A DNA stretch of 64,000 nt from Sarcomyxa edulis (taxonomy: Eukaryota > Basidiomycota > Agaricomycetes > Agaricales > Mycenaceae): contig QUOL01000010.1 in assembly GCA_009761415.1 (NCBI GenBank), positions 124,001 through 188,000 on the forward strand. Reading direction: 5' to 3'. Every line of letters begins with the position of its first letter. The stretch's first letter is position 1. Below the pieces are notes generated by a model, which was given only the letters and a program-made list of their open reading frames with translations, had not been told where the DNA came from and ran no database searches. The position numbers and the translations under genes were made by a program. Below are positions 50,247 to 62,336 of the stretch, piece after piece.

Positions 50247-53218
50247 TCACATAATCTGACAACCACCACCACCCAATTCGCTCGGACACCACCCACTCTC
50301 CTCCACATCCTTGATAGCGATGACCCCTCCTCTCCTCCGAATCTCTATCGTGTACTCCACAGGAGGCTCACCCTCACTCGGAACGTCGTACCACCACTTC
50401 AATGTCTGTCCCTCAACAGACCACCGTCCCGAACTGACCTTGACATCGATATCCACGAGATCTTTATCCTGTTCTCGGAGATCAGGCGCTACAGCTGTTG
50501 AGCCGGTACTATGAGATTGGAATGACTTGGATAGAGATTGGGGTTCGATGTGTAGTTCGGCAAGGTTTATAGTCGATGGATTTTGGAATTCTATTGGACT
50601 CCCCTTTCCGTCGCTCTCAGCATGTCCGCTGGTGATGATGTGCCCCACACCACCAGACGAGGTCGAGCAGGTCGTATCGGTATGTGCAGACGACGAGGGC
50701 GATATTGACCGCCCGTCCAATAGCCGATCGTGTGCGAAGTGAACGAGGGGCACGTAGATCTCGGTCGCTAGCTCTTCGTCATCGTCGCTCAGTCCCAATC
50801 CTTCTCTCCTGGGTCGATCCTCCGCCTTCACCCCAACAACCAGCTTGAACTCCGCCTTTTTAAGGTCAAACTTCACGTCCACCGACTTGCCTACAACTTT
50901 CGTCGGCCATGGCCTCGAGAACGCTCGGACGGCACGAGCCCCATCGGTCAAAAACATGTACGGGTTATCATGCCATCCAGCATACTCCGCCTCACTCTTC
51001 TGCGCCCGTATCTCTTGGAAGATCGCCCCAGCACCGAGACCAAAAGACGCGAGAGATAACGAAGACGCAGCAGCAGCCGTGATCATCTTCATATTACCCC
51101 CACCACCACCGCAACCTTCCTTCTTCTTCGTCTGCAACAATCCCGCACGCGATTCATCTCCCATTCTATAGAAACCCTCCATATCCTCCCTCCCACCAAC
51201 ATCGTCTGGACTCCAGAGACTCAGATCCTCCATGTTCCAACCATCTCCCCAATCATGACTGTGATCAGGGCAATACGTCCATACCGTCCAATTAATTGCG
51301 TTCCCTCCATCCGCGCCGTTCAAACTCGCGTCTAATGCACTTTCTTGTCGACTGTAATCCCCTTTGTACTTGCCACTATCAGTCCAACCATACGATCTCT
51401 TGGAGTCCATATCGAACGGTGTGCCGATCTCGCCAATGATAGTAGGATAAGGCCCAAGAATAGTCGTATCCTCTTTGAGCATACCAAGTTGCTCCTGCAG
51501 GGACTTCCGAATCGCCGTTTCGCCAACCTTCACAGCTTGCAGCGGCGTCGAATACTTTCCTCTCAATAACCCAAGAGCATCCGCATTGAACCAATTCCAA
51601 TGTCTCGTCACGAGCGTCAAACCATCATAATAATGTCCCGAATACGCACATCGTCCTTTTATCTCTTCAGCATCGATCTGCGGCGGTGGTGCGAAGACGG
51701 GTGGCTGTATGAACATGATAGCTTCCGGATGCGACTGTCGAATCCTCTTCGTGAAAGCCTGCCAATGCGGTTTCCAATAATCGTCGATAAACTCCACAGG
51801 CACGACTTCTTCCGAATCAGGGATGCACTTGAAATAATCGGGCCGCATGATGTATCCGGTTTCGATATCCCATACCCCGTGTTGTGCCCATATGCATTCG
51901 CCCAAGACCCAATCTTTATCACGTCTCCAGCCCCACTTGGGATGAACGCCATCGTGGGTTTCGGTCTCGGGATCCGCCCACATTTTGTATCCCTTGGGGT
52001 CGATGGTCACCGAACCGTCCCTCGCTGGACCGAACGTCCCGAACCGCCAATTATCGACCGTCTGAGGTTGTCCCATGCCCAAACGCAGAGACTGCGCGGG
52101 GGTGGGATACGTTCCCTTCTTCAACGTCGATCCTTGCTTGTCCGGCGTAGCGTTCAGATCCGGCCATCCGCACCATCCTTCGAACGGCTCGTTCATGCTA
52201 TCCCACCCGATAACGCATTCCTCCAACAGATCCCCTGCTTCTCGTATCCGGTCGGCCATCTGACCCATCGCTTCTATGTAATGTTCCTGTAGGTAATCTT
52301 GGATGTTCTTTCCGTCGATGATGCATTTTGGGGCGTAGTCGTTTCCGGCGAAGAAGAGGGTGAAAATGGTTTGAGAGGCGAGTCGGCCGTAGTTCGTTGA
52401 CCAGATCATGGCGGGGAGACTACCTGGGTCTGGGTCGTGCGCTAATGGGTATTCGCAGTGGAGGATGGCTGCTTGCGTTGCGGTGAAGTTTCTAGGATTG
52501 ATACCGCATGCTGGGAGGGTCCAGTATGGCGCGCCTGAGCCGCCGGAGAATCGAGACCACTGCGAGGAGAATGCGTCATTGGGGTGGTTGAACAATAATG
52601 AATCGCGTGAGACTCACGATATCCTGATGTGGGTCCATAAACACTCGAAATCCGTATTGTTTGCATTTCCGTAAGACTCGTATTGTGTAGTCCATGTATT
52701 CATAGTCGTATTTGCCGCTACAGCCCAAATGAGAACAATGCACAATGCGATCATGTCGGTCAATGCTGCACTCACGGTCCTGCATGCTCAATTGCCTCCC
52801 ACGTTATGGGAAATCTAAGCATGTTGAAACCCCAGCCTCTAAGACGAGCGAGATGGACGTCCGCAGTACCGTCGTCGATGTTGAGAGGTCTGCCTACGAA
52901 GCCTTCGTCACCGCTTTCGGCATCCTCCCAGAATTTTTCGAGGATAAACGAGGGTTTCCCGACTGGCGCTTTTGAAGATCCTGAGAGATTGACACCTCGT
53001 AGAAGTAGAGTCCGACCTGCGTTATCTACAAAGTTGCAATCTGTAGTGTGAATATAGGATGGAGGTAATGTCGAGCCTGTTGCAGGAGATACGAGGGGTA
53101 CTTTTGGCATTTGAGAGCCAGGAGGGGTGTATCCACGAGAATGGAGGATGGGTAGCTCGTGGAATGTTGAAGAGGAGGATAATAGTCGAGGTGGCGTTTG
53201 AGTCGTACCACCCCGCAT
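50247..53218 (-). CDS. GH5_12 glycosidase, steryl-glucosidase / EGCrP-like
   Basis: Three exons (53218..52776, 52717..52618, 52559..50247) give 951 aa. N-terminal TIM barrel: [60 protein letters not shown], then the acid/base Glu in [31 protein letters not shown] and the nucleophile Glu in [14 protein letters not shown] long insert with [18 protein letters not shown] and a C-terminal beta region (to GGGGCQIM) match the fungal endoglycoceramidase-related proteins (EGCrP1 cleaves glucosylceramide; EGCrP2/Egh1 cleaves ergosteryl beta-glucoside). I cannot separate the two by eye. No signal peptide, in keeping with a vacuolar or cytosolic enzyme. It lies ~3.5 kb from a steryl-glucosyltransferase-like gene. 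Confidence 0.88.
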
Positions 53219-53706
53219 TCTGATTACTGTCAGATTTATTTATTTATTTACTTTTACTCTAAAAGTCACATAATTTCGACAATATTTCGCTCCATTGGGT
53301 CAATGGCACGGCGATTGCGGACGACTGCGGCAAAATTGCAGCACATTTCTTGCACATTTTCTTCCGTTCGCCGTCCGCCGTTCGGCATATGGAAGAGTCT
53401 TGATCATCTCCCGAATATCTAGTCACAGCCTCCAGGAGCCTCCAGGCTTTTCAACTCCAACTTGATCGCGAACAAGTCCGATTTTCTCCTTCAATAGATG
53501 CCTCGAGCGCCCGTCTTCCATGCATGATCTGCATGAATGAGATTCGAGTTAAATCAGGTTGGATCCTGCGGTCGAGGAATATTTGATCAAAATTACCGCT
53601 ATCCGGATTTGGACTTAGCATATTTGTGATCGTTGAATCTGAGAGCTGTCGTGATTTTATTCGGATTTTATTCGACTTTGGAGTGAACTCGCCAGGGCCT
53701 GCTGCC
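53219..53706. other. divergent promoter region
   Basis: Between the GH5 start (minus) and the uS7m start (plus). Holds a short TTTA simple repeat (TTTATTTATTTA, from 53226). No gene seen. Confidence 0.45.
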
Positions 53707-54380
53707 ATGAATTCTTTACGGAGACTGTGCAGGACATCCTCCCGCAGACTTCCCACCACATGGGTCCGACCATTCTCTTCACCCTCGGGGGATGAAACAA
53801 TGGGGAGTTCCTATGGTGCCGTCGGGTCCCCCAACTCACCCCAAACACCCTCTCTCGACGCCCAACCACCCGAAAAAGAACCTACGAGGATCCAACTACG
53901 TGTACCCCCCCAAGATGATCCCACACTCTCATACATCACCCTATACATAATGCGTAACGGTCGACGCTCTCAAGCCTCACGCGTGACTTCCAGAATGCTA
54001 CTCCACATCCACGGTCTAACCCGCGCACCCCCGCTTCCCGTCGTACACGAAGCCATCAGACTCGCCTCTCCTGCAGTAGCCACCGTTTCAGCAGCGAGTA
54101 GAAGCTCAAAAGTCTTGATAAGACCTGTCGCGTTATCAGAAAAGGCCCGTGCGAGGTACGCCCTGAAATGGATATTCGAGTCGAGCAAATTAAGGTCGGG
54201 AAAGACCGTTGAGGAACGAGTGGCTAGGGAGATGATTGCTGTTCTCCAAGGGACGAGTAAGGCGTTGGATAGTAAAGTAGCCATGCATAAACGTGCCATG
54301 CTTAACAGGTCCGTTCACACTCGCCTCTCGTGTTGCTTCATACTGACTACGTCAACAGAGGGAATATCATGAAACGATAG
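53707..54380 (+). CDS. rsm7: mitochondrial ribosomal protein uS7m
   Basis: Two exons (53707..54308 and 54359..54380) give 207 aa. The N-terminus is Arg/Ser-rich and looks like a mitochondrial presequence (MNSLRRLCRTSSRRLPTTWV). The uS7 body follows: YITLYIMRNGRRSQASRVTS, PPLPVVHEAIRLASPAVATV, IRPVALSEKARARYALKWIF, VEERVAREMIAVLQGTSKAL, KRAMLNRGNIMKR. The short last exon supplies the final GNIMKR. uS7 binds the 3' domain of small-subunit rRNA and lines the mRNA exit. Intact. Confidence 0.88.
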
Positions 54381-54710
54381 GCAACATATCCAGCTTTGTA
54401 GCATTGAACCGAGTCTGCCTAGCTATAATGGTCAATGCAATCTATATACGCCTAAGTACTGACTGCTGTGAATGTTTAGACTTGTCACCAGCATTTTGCA
54501 TCTGTTCTATCCGAGTCTTGCATCTTATAGCGAATCTGGTGCCTCTTTTGAGAATCAGATACCAAGGTCCTATGGCCAAGCCCAAGTATCAGAGGGCGTG
54601 CTACTTTCAATTTATGATATAATTGCTAATTATAATCACCCTATCTTATCTCTCCTTCCTGCGTATGAATAGATGCAGAGCGCTATGTAGCTCACATCTC
54701 TCTCCTCACG
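54381..54710. other. intergenic region
   Basis: Short gap between tandem plus-strand genes. Nothing recognised. Confidence 0.4.
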
Positions 54711-57700
54711 ATGACCACCACCACCCAAGACTCTACTTCTCACAGATATCGTATCGGCGTAAGTACCCATCACTTCCTTATCGAGATACATTTCTAACTC
54801 ACCCCCACACCGACAGGTCGATGTCGGAGGCACCAGCACCGACGCAGTTGTCATCAACTTGTCAAAAACATCAGATCCACTAACACGAGGTGTAGTTGCC
54901 TGGTATAAGCACGACACTACACCGGATGTCACCGATGGTATACAAGGTGCCGTTCGTAAAGTATTGCAAGATGCACACTTGAAGGAGGGAGATCAGATCC
55001 TTAGTTTGACTATTGGAACCACGGTGAGTATAATATACTTCCTCCACCTCTGCCTTCACCGGTCTGAGACAATGAACGACTATAGCACTTCATAAACGCC
55101 GTCATCGAGGCAGACGCTCGCCGTCTTGCCAAGGTTGCAGTCATTCGTATCTCGAAACCGTATTCAGATGAATGTCCGCCTGTAAGCAAGCACGTCTGTG
55201 TAGCTCTTCGAATATATTTTAATCCTTGCTGCATACATAGTTCATTGATTTCCCAACAAATCTGAGGGGAATCATGGAGGGTCATTATGGTATGATCAGA
55301 GGAGGACAACAGATGTACGCATCATATCCTATCCATCTCTCACTCTCGCGCGCGGACGCGTTTTGATTCCCGAAACTCATTGCCCTCATCTCATACTCCT
55401 CCGCATTCAGTGACGGAAGCGACATCAACCCTCTCGACGAAGAAGCTCTCATATCCGAATGCCACAAGATCAAAACCAAAGGTCTCTCCAACATCGTACT
55501 AATCGGAGTCCACTCTCCCCTCGATGTCGAAGGGAGACATGAATACAGAGCACGAGATATCGTTCGTAAGGAATTAGGTCCAGATGTGAACATCGTTTGT
55601 TCGAGGGATGGTTAGTCTCCGTCGCACCCGATTTTCTTGATGAAGCACGCGTCTGATCTGATTATCCCGTTCCTCCAGTTGCTCAAATTGGTTTCTTGGA
55701 GAGAGAGAATGCCTCGTGAGCAGTCTGTCTTCGACTGATCTCAATCTCACAGTCAATATATATCGTTATTTGCAGAATATTGAATGCGTCCATCTTGACA
55801 TTTGCTCAACGTACTATACGCGGCTTCGAGCGCGCTATGCAGCGTCTTGGGCTTAGCTGTCCCCTCTACCTGACTCAGGTCAGCCTCAATCATCTAGTAT
55901 CGAATTTTTCTCATTGATTCGAATGGTGCCACAGAACGACGGAACTCTTACCACAGCTTCACGCGCGGCACAATTGCCCATCAGGACATTCGGTACGCAG
56001 CCCATCTAACTCTCCGATACATCCCTCCTTCATCGATTGCCCGCAATACTCACCATGTCCCCCAGCCAGCGGACCCAGCAACTCAATGCGTGGAGCGTCC
56101 TACCTCGCCGGTTTCGACCTCAGAAAAGACGGTGGGAAAAGTACAGTCGTACTCGACATCGGAGGAACCAGTTCCGACGTAGGCGTCCTCCTACCCTCCG
56201 GATTCCCAAGACAAGCATCTGCGTTCACAGAAGTAGGCGGCGTCCGCACCAATTTCTCTATGCCCGACATCCAAAGCATAGGTCTCGGAGGTGGATCTCG
56301 TATCCGCACTAACGGTCTCGGTAAACATAAAGTGACGGTCGGCCCAGACTCCGTCGGTCATTATCTTACTAGGGATGCGCTTGTCTTTGGTGGAAACGTC
56401 TTGACGACTACGGATCTTTGTGTGTTATGTGGTCGTGCTCCTGCCAATGTCGATTTTGGCGATGCTTCGAAGGTCGTTGGCGTTCTTTCCCAAGATGATG
56501 TAGAGACGGCGAACGATACTATCAAAAAGATGTTGGAGGACGTCGTTGATCGTATGAAGACGTCCCCGGAGGATGCAACGCTTCTCTTGGTGGGCGGAGG
56601 GAGTATCATCGCTCCTGATCATCTCGAAGGTGTTCGAGAGATTATGTATGTGTACATGTTCCTGTGGTCTAATGTGTTCCTGTTGATATTTGTCCAGTCG
56701 GCCTCCTTTCTTTCCAGTCGCTAACGCTGTCGTAAATATCGCTTTGCATCTGTATTCTCGAATCTCTTAACAATTTTTTTTCTACTCAGGGTGCTGCGAT
56801 AGCCAATGTCTCAGGCGAGGTGGACACTATCGAGATTCTCCAAGGAAAAGTTCTTTCTGTACGGGGTCCTTGAATTTTCTTGCCATATTACAGTTTTACT
56901 GATCTGCAATTACACTCAGGATATCCTCGCCCGTGCGAAGGCCCAAGCTATAACGAAAGCCGTTCTAGCCGGTGCTGAGGAATCGACAGTCCGCATCGCA
57001 GAGGTCAACGTACTACCTCTCCAGGTAAATCTGCCAATACTCATTCTAACAATCCTGGAGCCTTTTGTTGACCTGTCAAATTCGTTGGTAGTACGTTACG
57101 AACCAAGCTACACGTATCATCGTCCGTGCCGTAGGAGAATTGTCGTCCACTGGAGATGCGTCCACTGTTCAGCCTAGCCACACTTCCTCGGGGGATATCG
57201 ACGTCGAAACCATTACAGAAGGACCGAAAGCAGAACCCAGCGTGCTTGACGATTCCAAGAAAAAAGTGGATTTTGCCACTTATCGTCCAGATGTTGTCGA
57301 TCGTATCTGGAATATCTCGGAAATAGATCTAGGTGGATTCTTGTCCACGACTTTCTGCACGCATTTCGCTGATGCTTTCGCTCGACGTTCCCAGAATTCA
57401 TAGCTATCGGGTGTTACATTCTTGGAACGGGAGGAGGAGGTAAACCATACCATCATGCCTGCCGTCACGAGAAACGTATTGAACTGATATCCTAAGGAAC
57501 GCCATATCCACCGTTCTTGATGACTCGACAAATCATCAGAGATGGAGGAAGGATCCGTGTAATCGACCATACTGATCTGCCAGATACCGCTGTCATCATT
57601 CGAGGTGGATTCATGGGAAGTCCCAGCGTCTCCTCTGAGCGTCTTCGCTCTGGAACTATGCTCGAGGATACGTGTAAAAGTCTAGCCAAGTATCTGAACG

Positions 57701-59087
57701 TCACAAAGTTCGATGCTACACTGTGGTATGGTGCAAACATTAGTAACATTTCCCACTCGTATTGACCGTCTTGTTTCGAAGTGACGAGATTGGAGGTGGA
57801 AACGGAATGCAGAGTCTTTTGATGGGCTCATCGAGGCATTTCGATCTTCCTGCACTGGACGGAGATCTCATGGGTAGAGCCTATCCAAATCTCTTCCAAG
57901 TGCTTCCTGGTACGTCACCATCGACCATCTCACTGTTTGCAAGCGTTTATCAGTCTCATAGCGGTCTACAATATTAAAAACGCGTGCGTACCCTTTGCTA
58001 ATCTCCGTGTCTGACCCAATCCTATGTAACAAATTTCCTTGCAGCCTGTACCCCGCTGCTTTAGGTGATGGTGATGGCAATGTAACCGTGCGTCTACCCA
58101 CTCCAATTCCTTTCTACCTGATTTAGTAGGCTGACCATCATTGGAAAGATCCTAGCTGAAGTCAAAAACGACTTGATGGTCGAGTCAATCCTGCGATCCG
58201 TTTGCACGACCTTCGGTAGTAGTGCTGCTCTTGTCCCTCCCCCTCTTTCATTAGCAGAGGCCCGAGATTACGGGTGCGCCCGTACAATCAGTCAAAGCTG
58301 GCGGATTGGGAGGGCGGTCTCCATTTGCCGTCAAAAGAATGATCTCAAGGGGATACCCGACGCCATTCTAGAGCTTCAATCAGGCGCTTGCATTTTTGTT
58401 GGAAAAGTAGGTCCTTCTGGTATTTGGTGCTTGCCACGACTATTTATATTTTCTTCCAGATTGTGGATGTCACTAGAGAAGTCCGAGCTGGATTTACATG
58501 GGGTCAAGTAAAGATTGCGGCCCTATTAGATGACGAACTCGATGATAACACTAGTGGCGGTCAATCATTATACGAAAAGGACAGTCATCTCATCGTTCCT
58601 TTCCAGGTCAGTCTAATTTATATCTTTCTAGGTACCTGTTCCCTAACGTCTATTTAGAACGAGAACATATGTGCATATCTCGAGAAAAGCGATGGAACAC
58701 GTTCTGTGGTTGCCATCGTTCCAGACCTCATCTCAGTGCTCGACTCACAAAGTGGGGACAATATTGGATCACAAGATTATGCATACGGTCTAAGAGTGAC
58801 GGGTGTGTAGTTTCTATTTTTTTCAGTCGTCTATGACCGCACAATTGATTGTCTATCGCGCAGTTATCGCTCTCGCTGGGGATCCCAAGTGGACAACCGA
58901 AGCGGGCTTAGCTTGTGGTGGCCCGAAGGTCTATGGGTGCGTTGTTCTGCGCTTCTCAAGAGCCAACTGAAGCTCATGTTCTGACCGTTCTAGCATGGAC
59001 GATGTAAAATGGTCCCCTATTGGAACACATAAGGTGCCTCGCTCAGTGATCGACGAGTATAATCGTTCAGCGGATGCTGTCTTTTAA
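54711..59087 (+). CDS. hydantoinase/oxoprolinase N- and A-domain protein fused to DUF917
   Basis: A many-exon gene, about 1,050 aa. It opens with MTTTTQDSTSHRYRIGVDVG followed by GTSTDAVVI, an actin-like ATP-binding hydantoinase N domain. Then come FINAVIEADARRLAKVAVIR, HSPLDVEGRHEYRARDIVRK, the HyuA core FASGPSNSMRGASYLAGF, DIGGTSSDVGVLLPSGFPRQ, GGGSRIRTN, and LLVGGGSIIAPDHLEG. After residue ~640 a DUF917 (S-methyl-thiohydantoin desulfurase-like) domain follows: GCYILGTGGGGTPYPPFLMT, CDEIGGGNGMQ, DGDLMGRAYPN, CTPAALGDGDGNV. Such fusions are known in fungi and bacteria. They are predicted to open cyclic imide/hydantoin rings using ATP; the true substrate is unknown. Sampled introns keep frame. 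Confidence 0.87.
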
Positions 59088-59248
59088 AATGGAATCTGTG
59101 AGATACATGTGATCTTAGAAGAGGAGATGACGGTCGACTGGGTATGTCATCTTCGGAAGTTGAATCTTTATAACACCAAGGACTGTGTATTATTCTTGTA
59201 GCTAAAAGAATTAACTAGCTAGAATCCAAGCCATAAGCAATGATGATA

Positions 59249-60281
59249 TTACAAGTTCCTTGCAAACCTCAATGCTCTTTTGCGATCCTCCGAACTGTCG
59301 CTGTCGTCCCCCGATGGATTGTTCTCCCCTTTCCCCTTGCCCTTGCCCTTTCCCGACTTTGGTGGCGGCGTTATAGCAGGACCAGAGCTTGTGCTTGGGA
59401 CAGATGGAGTCGCATCATCGTCATCATCATCGTCGCCATCATCTACAGCACCCGGAAAAGGCGTCACCGTCGCAGATACTGTTGCAGTAGCACTGCCTCC
59501 TCCAGATATCTCAGTAGGCATCGGACCGGACATCTTGCCTGTTTTCGGTAGAGGCTCATTAGCCGTATGTGGTGTATCCAGCAACACTGGCCACTGAACA
59601 TCAATAACAGTCCCATCTTTCGCGGTCAACGTCCAGTTATTGTAATGCAATCGACCGACATCTGGGTCGCCGATTAGAGCAAAAGCGGATGGGGATAGAT
59701 CGACATCAAAGGCGCCTCCGCAGCCTGCACAGCGGTCTACAACGGTTACATTGACGGTTTTGCCAGCTTGCGTGGTCAAGCTGAGTGTCTGACCGCACAT
59801 TGGGTTGCTGTGGAGTTATCGAACCGTTATATCAACATCAATGATCGACTTTATGTTCGTCGCGAGGACTCACTCGTTTGGATTGTCGGTAGCACCTCTG
59901 CGGTTGGTCAGTGCATTAGACTTCAGACTGAACAGGTTTGAAGTTGGGTTTGACGTACGGGAAGTTGTCAAAGGAGTTCCAACCAATCGCAGCGATGTGA
60001 TCAGAATCTTGACTCGTAACTCCACATGCCCCCATGCCTGTACTGTAAAAGGTGGCTGCACGGGTGAGTAGGCTATTAGCGCACAGAATCCTCAAGTGAA
60101 AGACGACAGACGCACTATCGCCCTGGATGGGATCACCAGCAACACGAGGATATTTTACGGGATCGGTGTCGGGATCGTCATCAGACATAGTTCCGCTTGA
60201 CGTGGAAGTATCGGTTGTTTTGGATGCTACAGCACCGATGAAGAACAGGACGACAGCAGTGGATAAGGGCTTGAAGAGCAT
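59249..60281 (-). CDS. secreted RlpA-like double-psi beta-barrel protein
   Basis: Four exons (60281..60116, 60055..59959, 59897..59874, 59807..59249) give 281 aa. Signal peptide MLFKPLSTAVVLFFIGAVAS, an acidic linker (MSDDDPDTD), then a double-psi barrel: TFYSTGMGACGVTSQDSDHI, AAIGWNSFDNFP, NPMCGQTLSLTTQAGKTVNV, VVDRCAGCGGAFDVDLSPSA, and DVGRLHYNNW. The Asp in VVDRC is the conserved expansin/barwin acid. The tail is low-complexity: a run of Asp, then KGKGKGKG and a basic end. Family members include expansin-like, cerato-platanin-neighbour and riboflavin-aldehyde-forming proteins; a cell-wall loosening role is inference. The donor GTGCGT at 60115 was chosen because it alone preserves the frame. 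Confidence 0.87.
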
Positions 60282-61415
60282 GATGTCTTGATTCGTTGTA
60301 TAGTGATAAACTGGCCAGCAGCGTAGGTTGGAGAAGGGAAGTCGTAGGTTAACACCGTCCGGCGGCCCTTGGATCGTGAGGAAGGGAAGGGAGAGTGGAG
60401 AACACAATGCTACTGAAGCCCTGTTTAAGAGGTGAAATTGGGCGCCTGAGGCACGGTTGTTACACCGTACTTCCGCTGTCTTAGATCATCCCGTAATTGC
60501 TGAAGTTCCGAGGAGAGATGGCGAGCAAAGATATCGACGAGCTAACCCGGAGGTGCTCGCCCGTAACCATGCATTTGGTGTTGCTGTCGTTGGGTTGACC
60601 ACACCGAAACGAGGCTCGCAAACGCATTCTAGCCAGTGATACAACAGCCGAGCCGGGGAAAGGTCTGCAGTGGGTAGTGCGAGTCATCTTCACTCCTGTG
60701 ATAGATCCATCCACAATGTCTGCCACTCAACAAAGGGCAGAGCATACCAATGAGATGCCAGGTCTGGAAGGCATACTTACTGGCGTGCTCAACAGAAGTA
60801 CAGCTGGACATTGAAGTCTAGGAAAGGAGTCTGTTAGTTGGAGACAATTCAAGCCACCGGTGGGGCCTTCCTGCATCACTCAGTCGGTGTCCGGTCGGTG
60901 ATAAGTAGCAAGTGTTTCGCATATCACCATGCATCCTGGACCGGGGCGGGGCGCCCATGTATCCCAAAGAGCCAGCAAAGCAGTGAAGGGTCCATGTTAG
61001 ACTCTGTTCCAGTTTTGTTCCACTAGTTTCCGCTCGTAGAGGACCAATCCCCGTTGGCATGCGTGGTGTGCACTGGCAAAATCTGAAATCGTGCAGAAAG
61101 TGTGCAGAATTTACAGTCGCCCATTGGCCGGAGCTCAAAGATGTTGATCCGGTGCACGAAGAAGACCTATACAGAAAGCCCAGAAGTGTAAACATGTCGG
61201 TGGAAGTTCAGTTATTCTGCAAACTGCAGTCGTCAACGCAGATGCCAGGATGCTCGGGCAAGGCTCGGGCCAATACCGTGACTATCCTCGCCCTCGCCGA
61301 GCTCCGGCCGTGGACCGGCCTCGAAAACGCGTCGCTGTGATCCGCGTGACTGTAACTCTCCTTCGCGCCGCCATTTGGGTGACACCTCGTCTTGACTCTT
61401 CAGCCTACAGCCATC
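60282..61415. other. intergenic region
   Basis: 1.1 kb upstream of both the RlpA-like gene and the RING gene. A 125-codon minus-strand frame (61195..60818) is Cys/Ser/Arg-rich with no domain. No gene supported. Confidence 0.4.
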
Positions 61416-62336
61416 ATGGTCAAAGCGATTTGTCCCATATGCAAAGAATCCTACAACCTTGGAAAATTGCTATTTCTTCCTTGCGGTAAGCTAGTGACTC
61501 TCTGGGTTAGCGCGTCTACAATTCATCACAAAGCCATCAGGACACGGTTTCTGCACCACCTGCACGATACGAGACAACGCCAATCACAACACATGCGCGA
61601 TATGTCGACAGAACAAAGGCCACGAACCTCCTCGTCCTATCTATGTCACATTGGAATCGGGATCGACGACACAGGACGATTCGGAGGTGGCGCGTGTCCT
61701 TGACACTTTGGATCGCGTCGACGTGAACTCTGCCTCAGCGTCGGTACTCGATATTACGAGGAACATCCGACGCGTTGTGAATGAAACGTCGATGGACAAG
61801 GAGATAGCTGTGAGTATCGCGCCTTGTATCAACATCGCACCGATATTAAGCTGTTTTTATCAAGCGTTTCCTCCTGGATGCCGCAATAAATATCGAAGAG
61901 AAGACTATCCCATTGTACACCCAAATAGAAAAACAAGAAAAACGGCTCGACGCCCTCCAAACGTCTACGCAAATGATGTCTCGCGACGTCTCGAACTTGA
62001 GTGCCGAACTCACAGAAACTAAGCATACGGTAGAGCGAGCTTTCGAGATTGCAGAGCAAAGCAAGGATATCGTTCTTGAGGAAAGGAAAGAGAAGAACCG
62101 CTTGAAGAGGAAGGTAGAAGCGTTGGAAGGGAAGTTGGAGGCGGAAAGGAACACGTCGGCAGGGAAGATACTGGAACGTGATAAGCAGGTGGGTACCCTT
62201 TGATCTCGCTCCGTCTACGACTTGCAACTAAAGGCTCATGTAGATCAAATTATTGAAAACGAAAGCGGTGGCTCTTGGCAAGTTGACGAAACATCGAAGA
62301 CAGGACGAGGATGCATCCCTAGTTATTGAAGGCTAG
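61416..62336 (+). CDS. RING-finger coiled-coil protein
   Basis: Four exons (61416..61485, 61541..61809, 61865..62188, 62244..62336) give 251 aa. A C3HC4 RING occupies residues ~6-46: CPICKESYNLGKLLFLPCGH, GFCTTCTIRDNANHNTCAIC. A coiled coil runs from ~120 to 235 (TQIEKQEKRLDALQTSTQMM, LSAELTETKHTVERAFEIAE, KEKNRLKRKVEALEGKLEAE). RING plus coiled coil suggests a dimeric E3 ubiquitin ligase; the substrate is unknown. No transmembrane segment. Confidence 0.85.
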
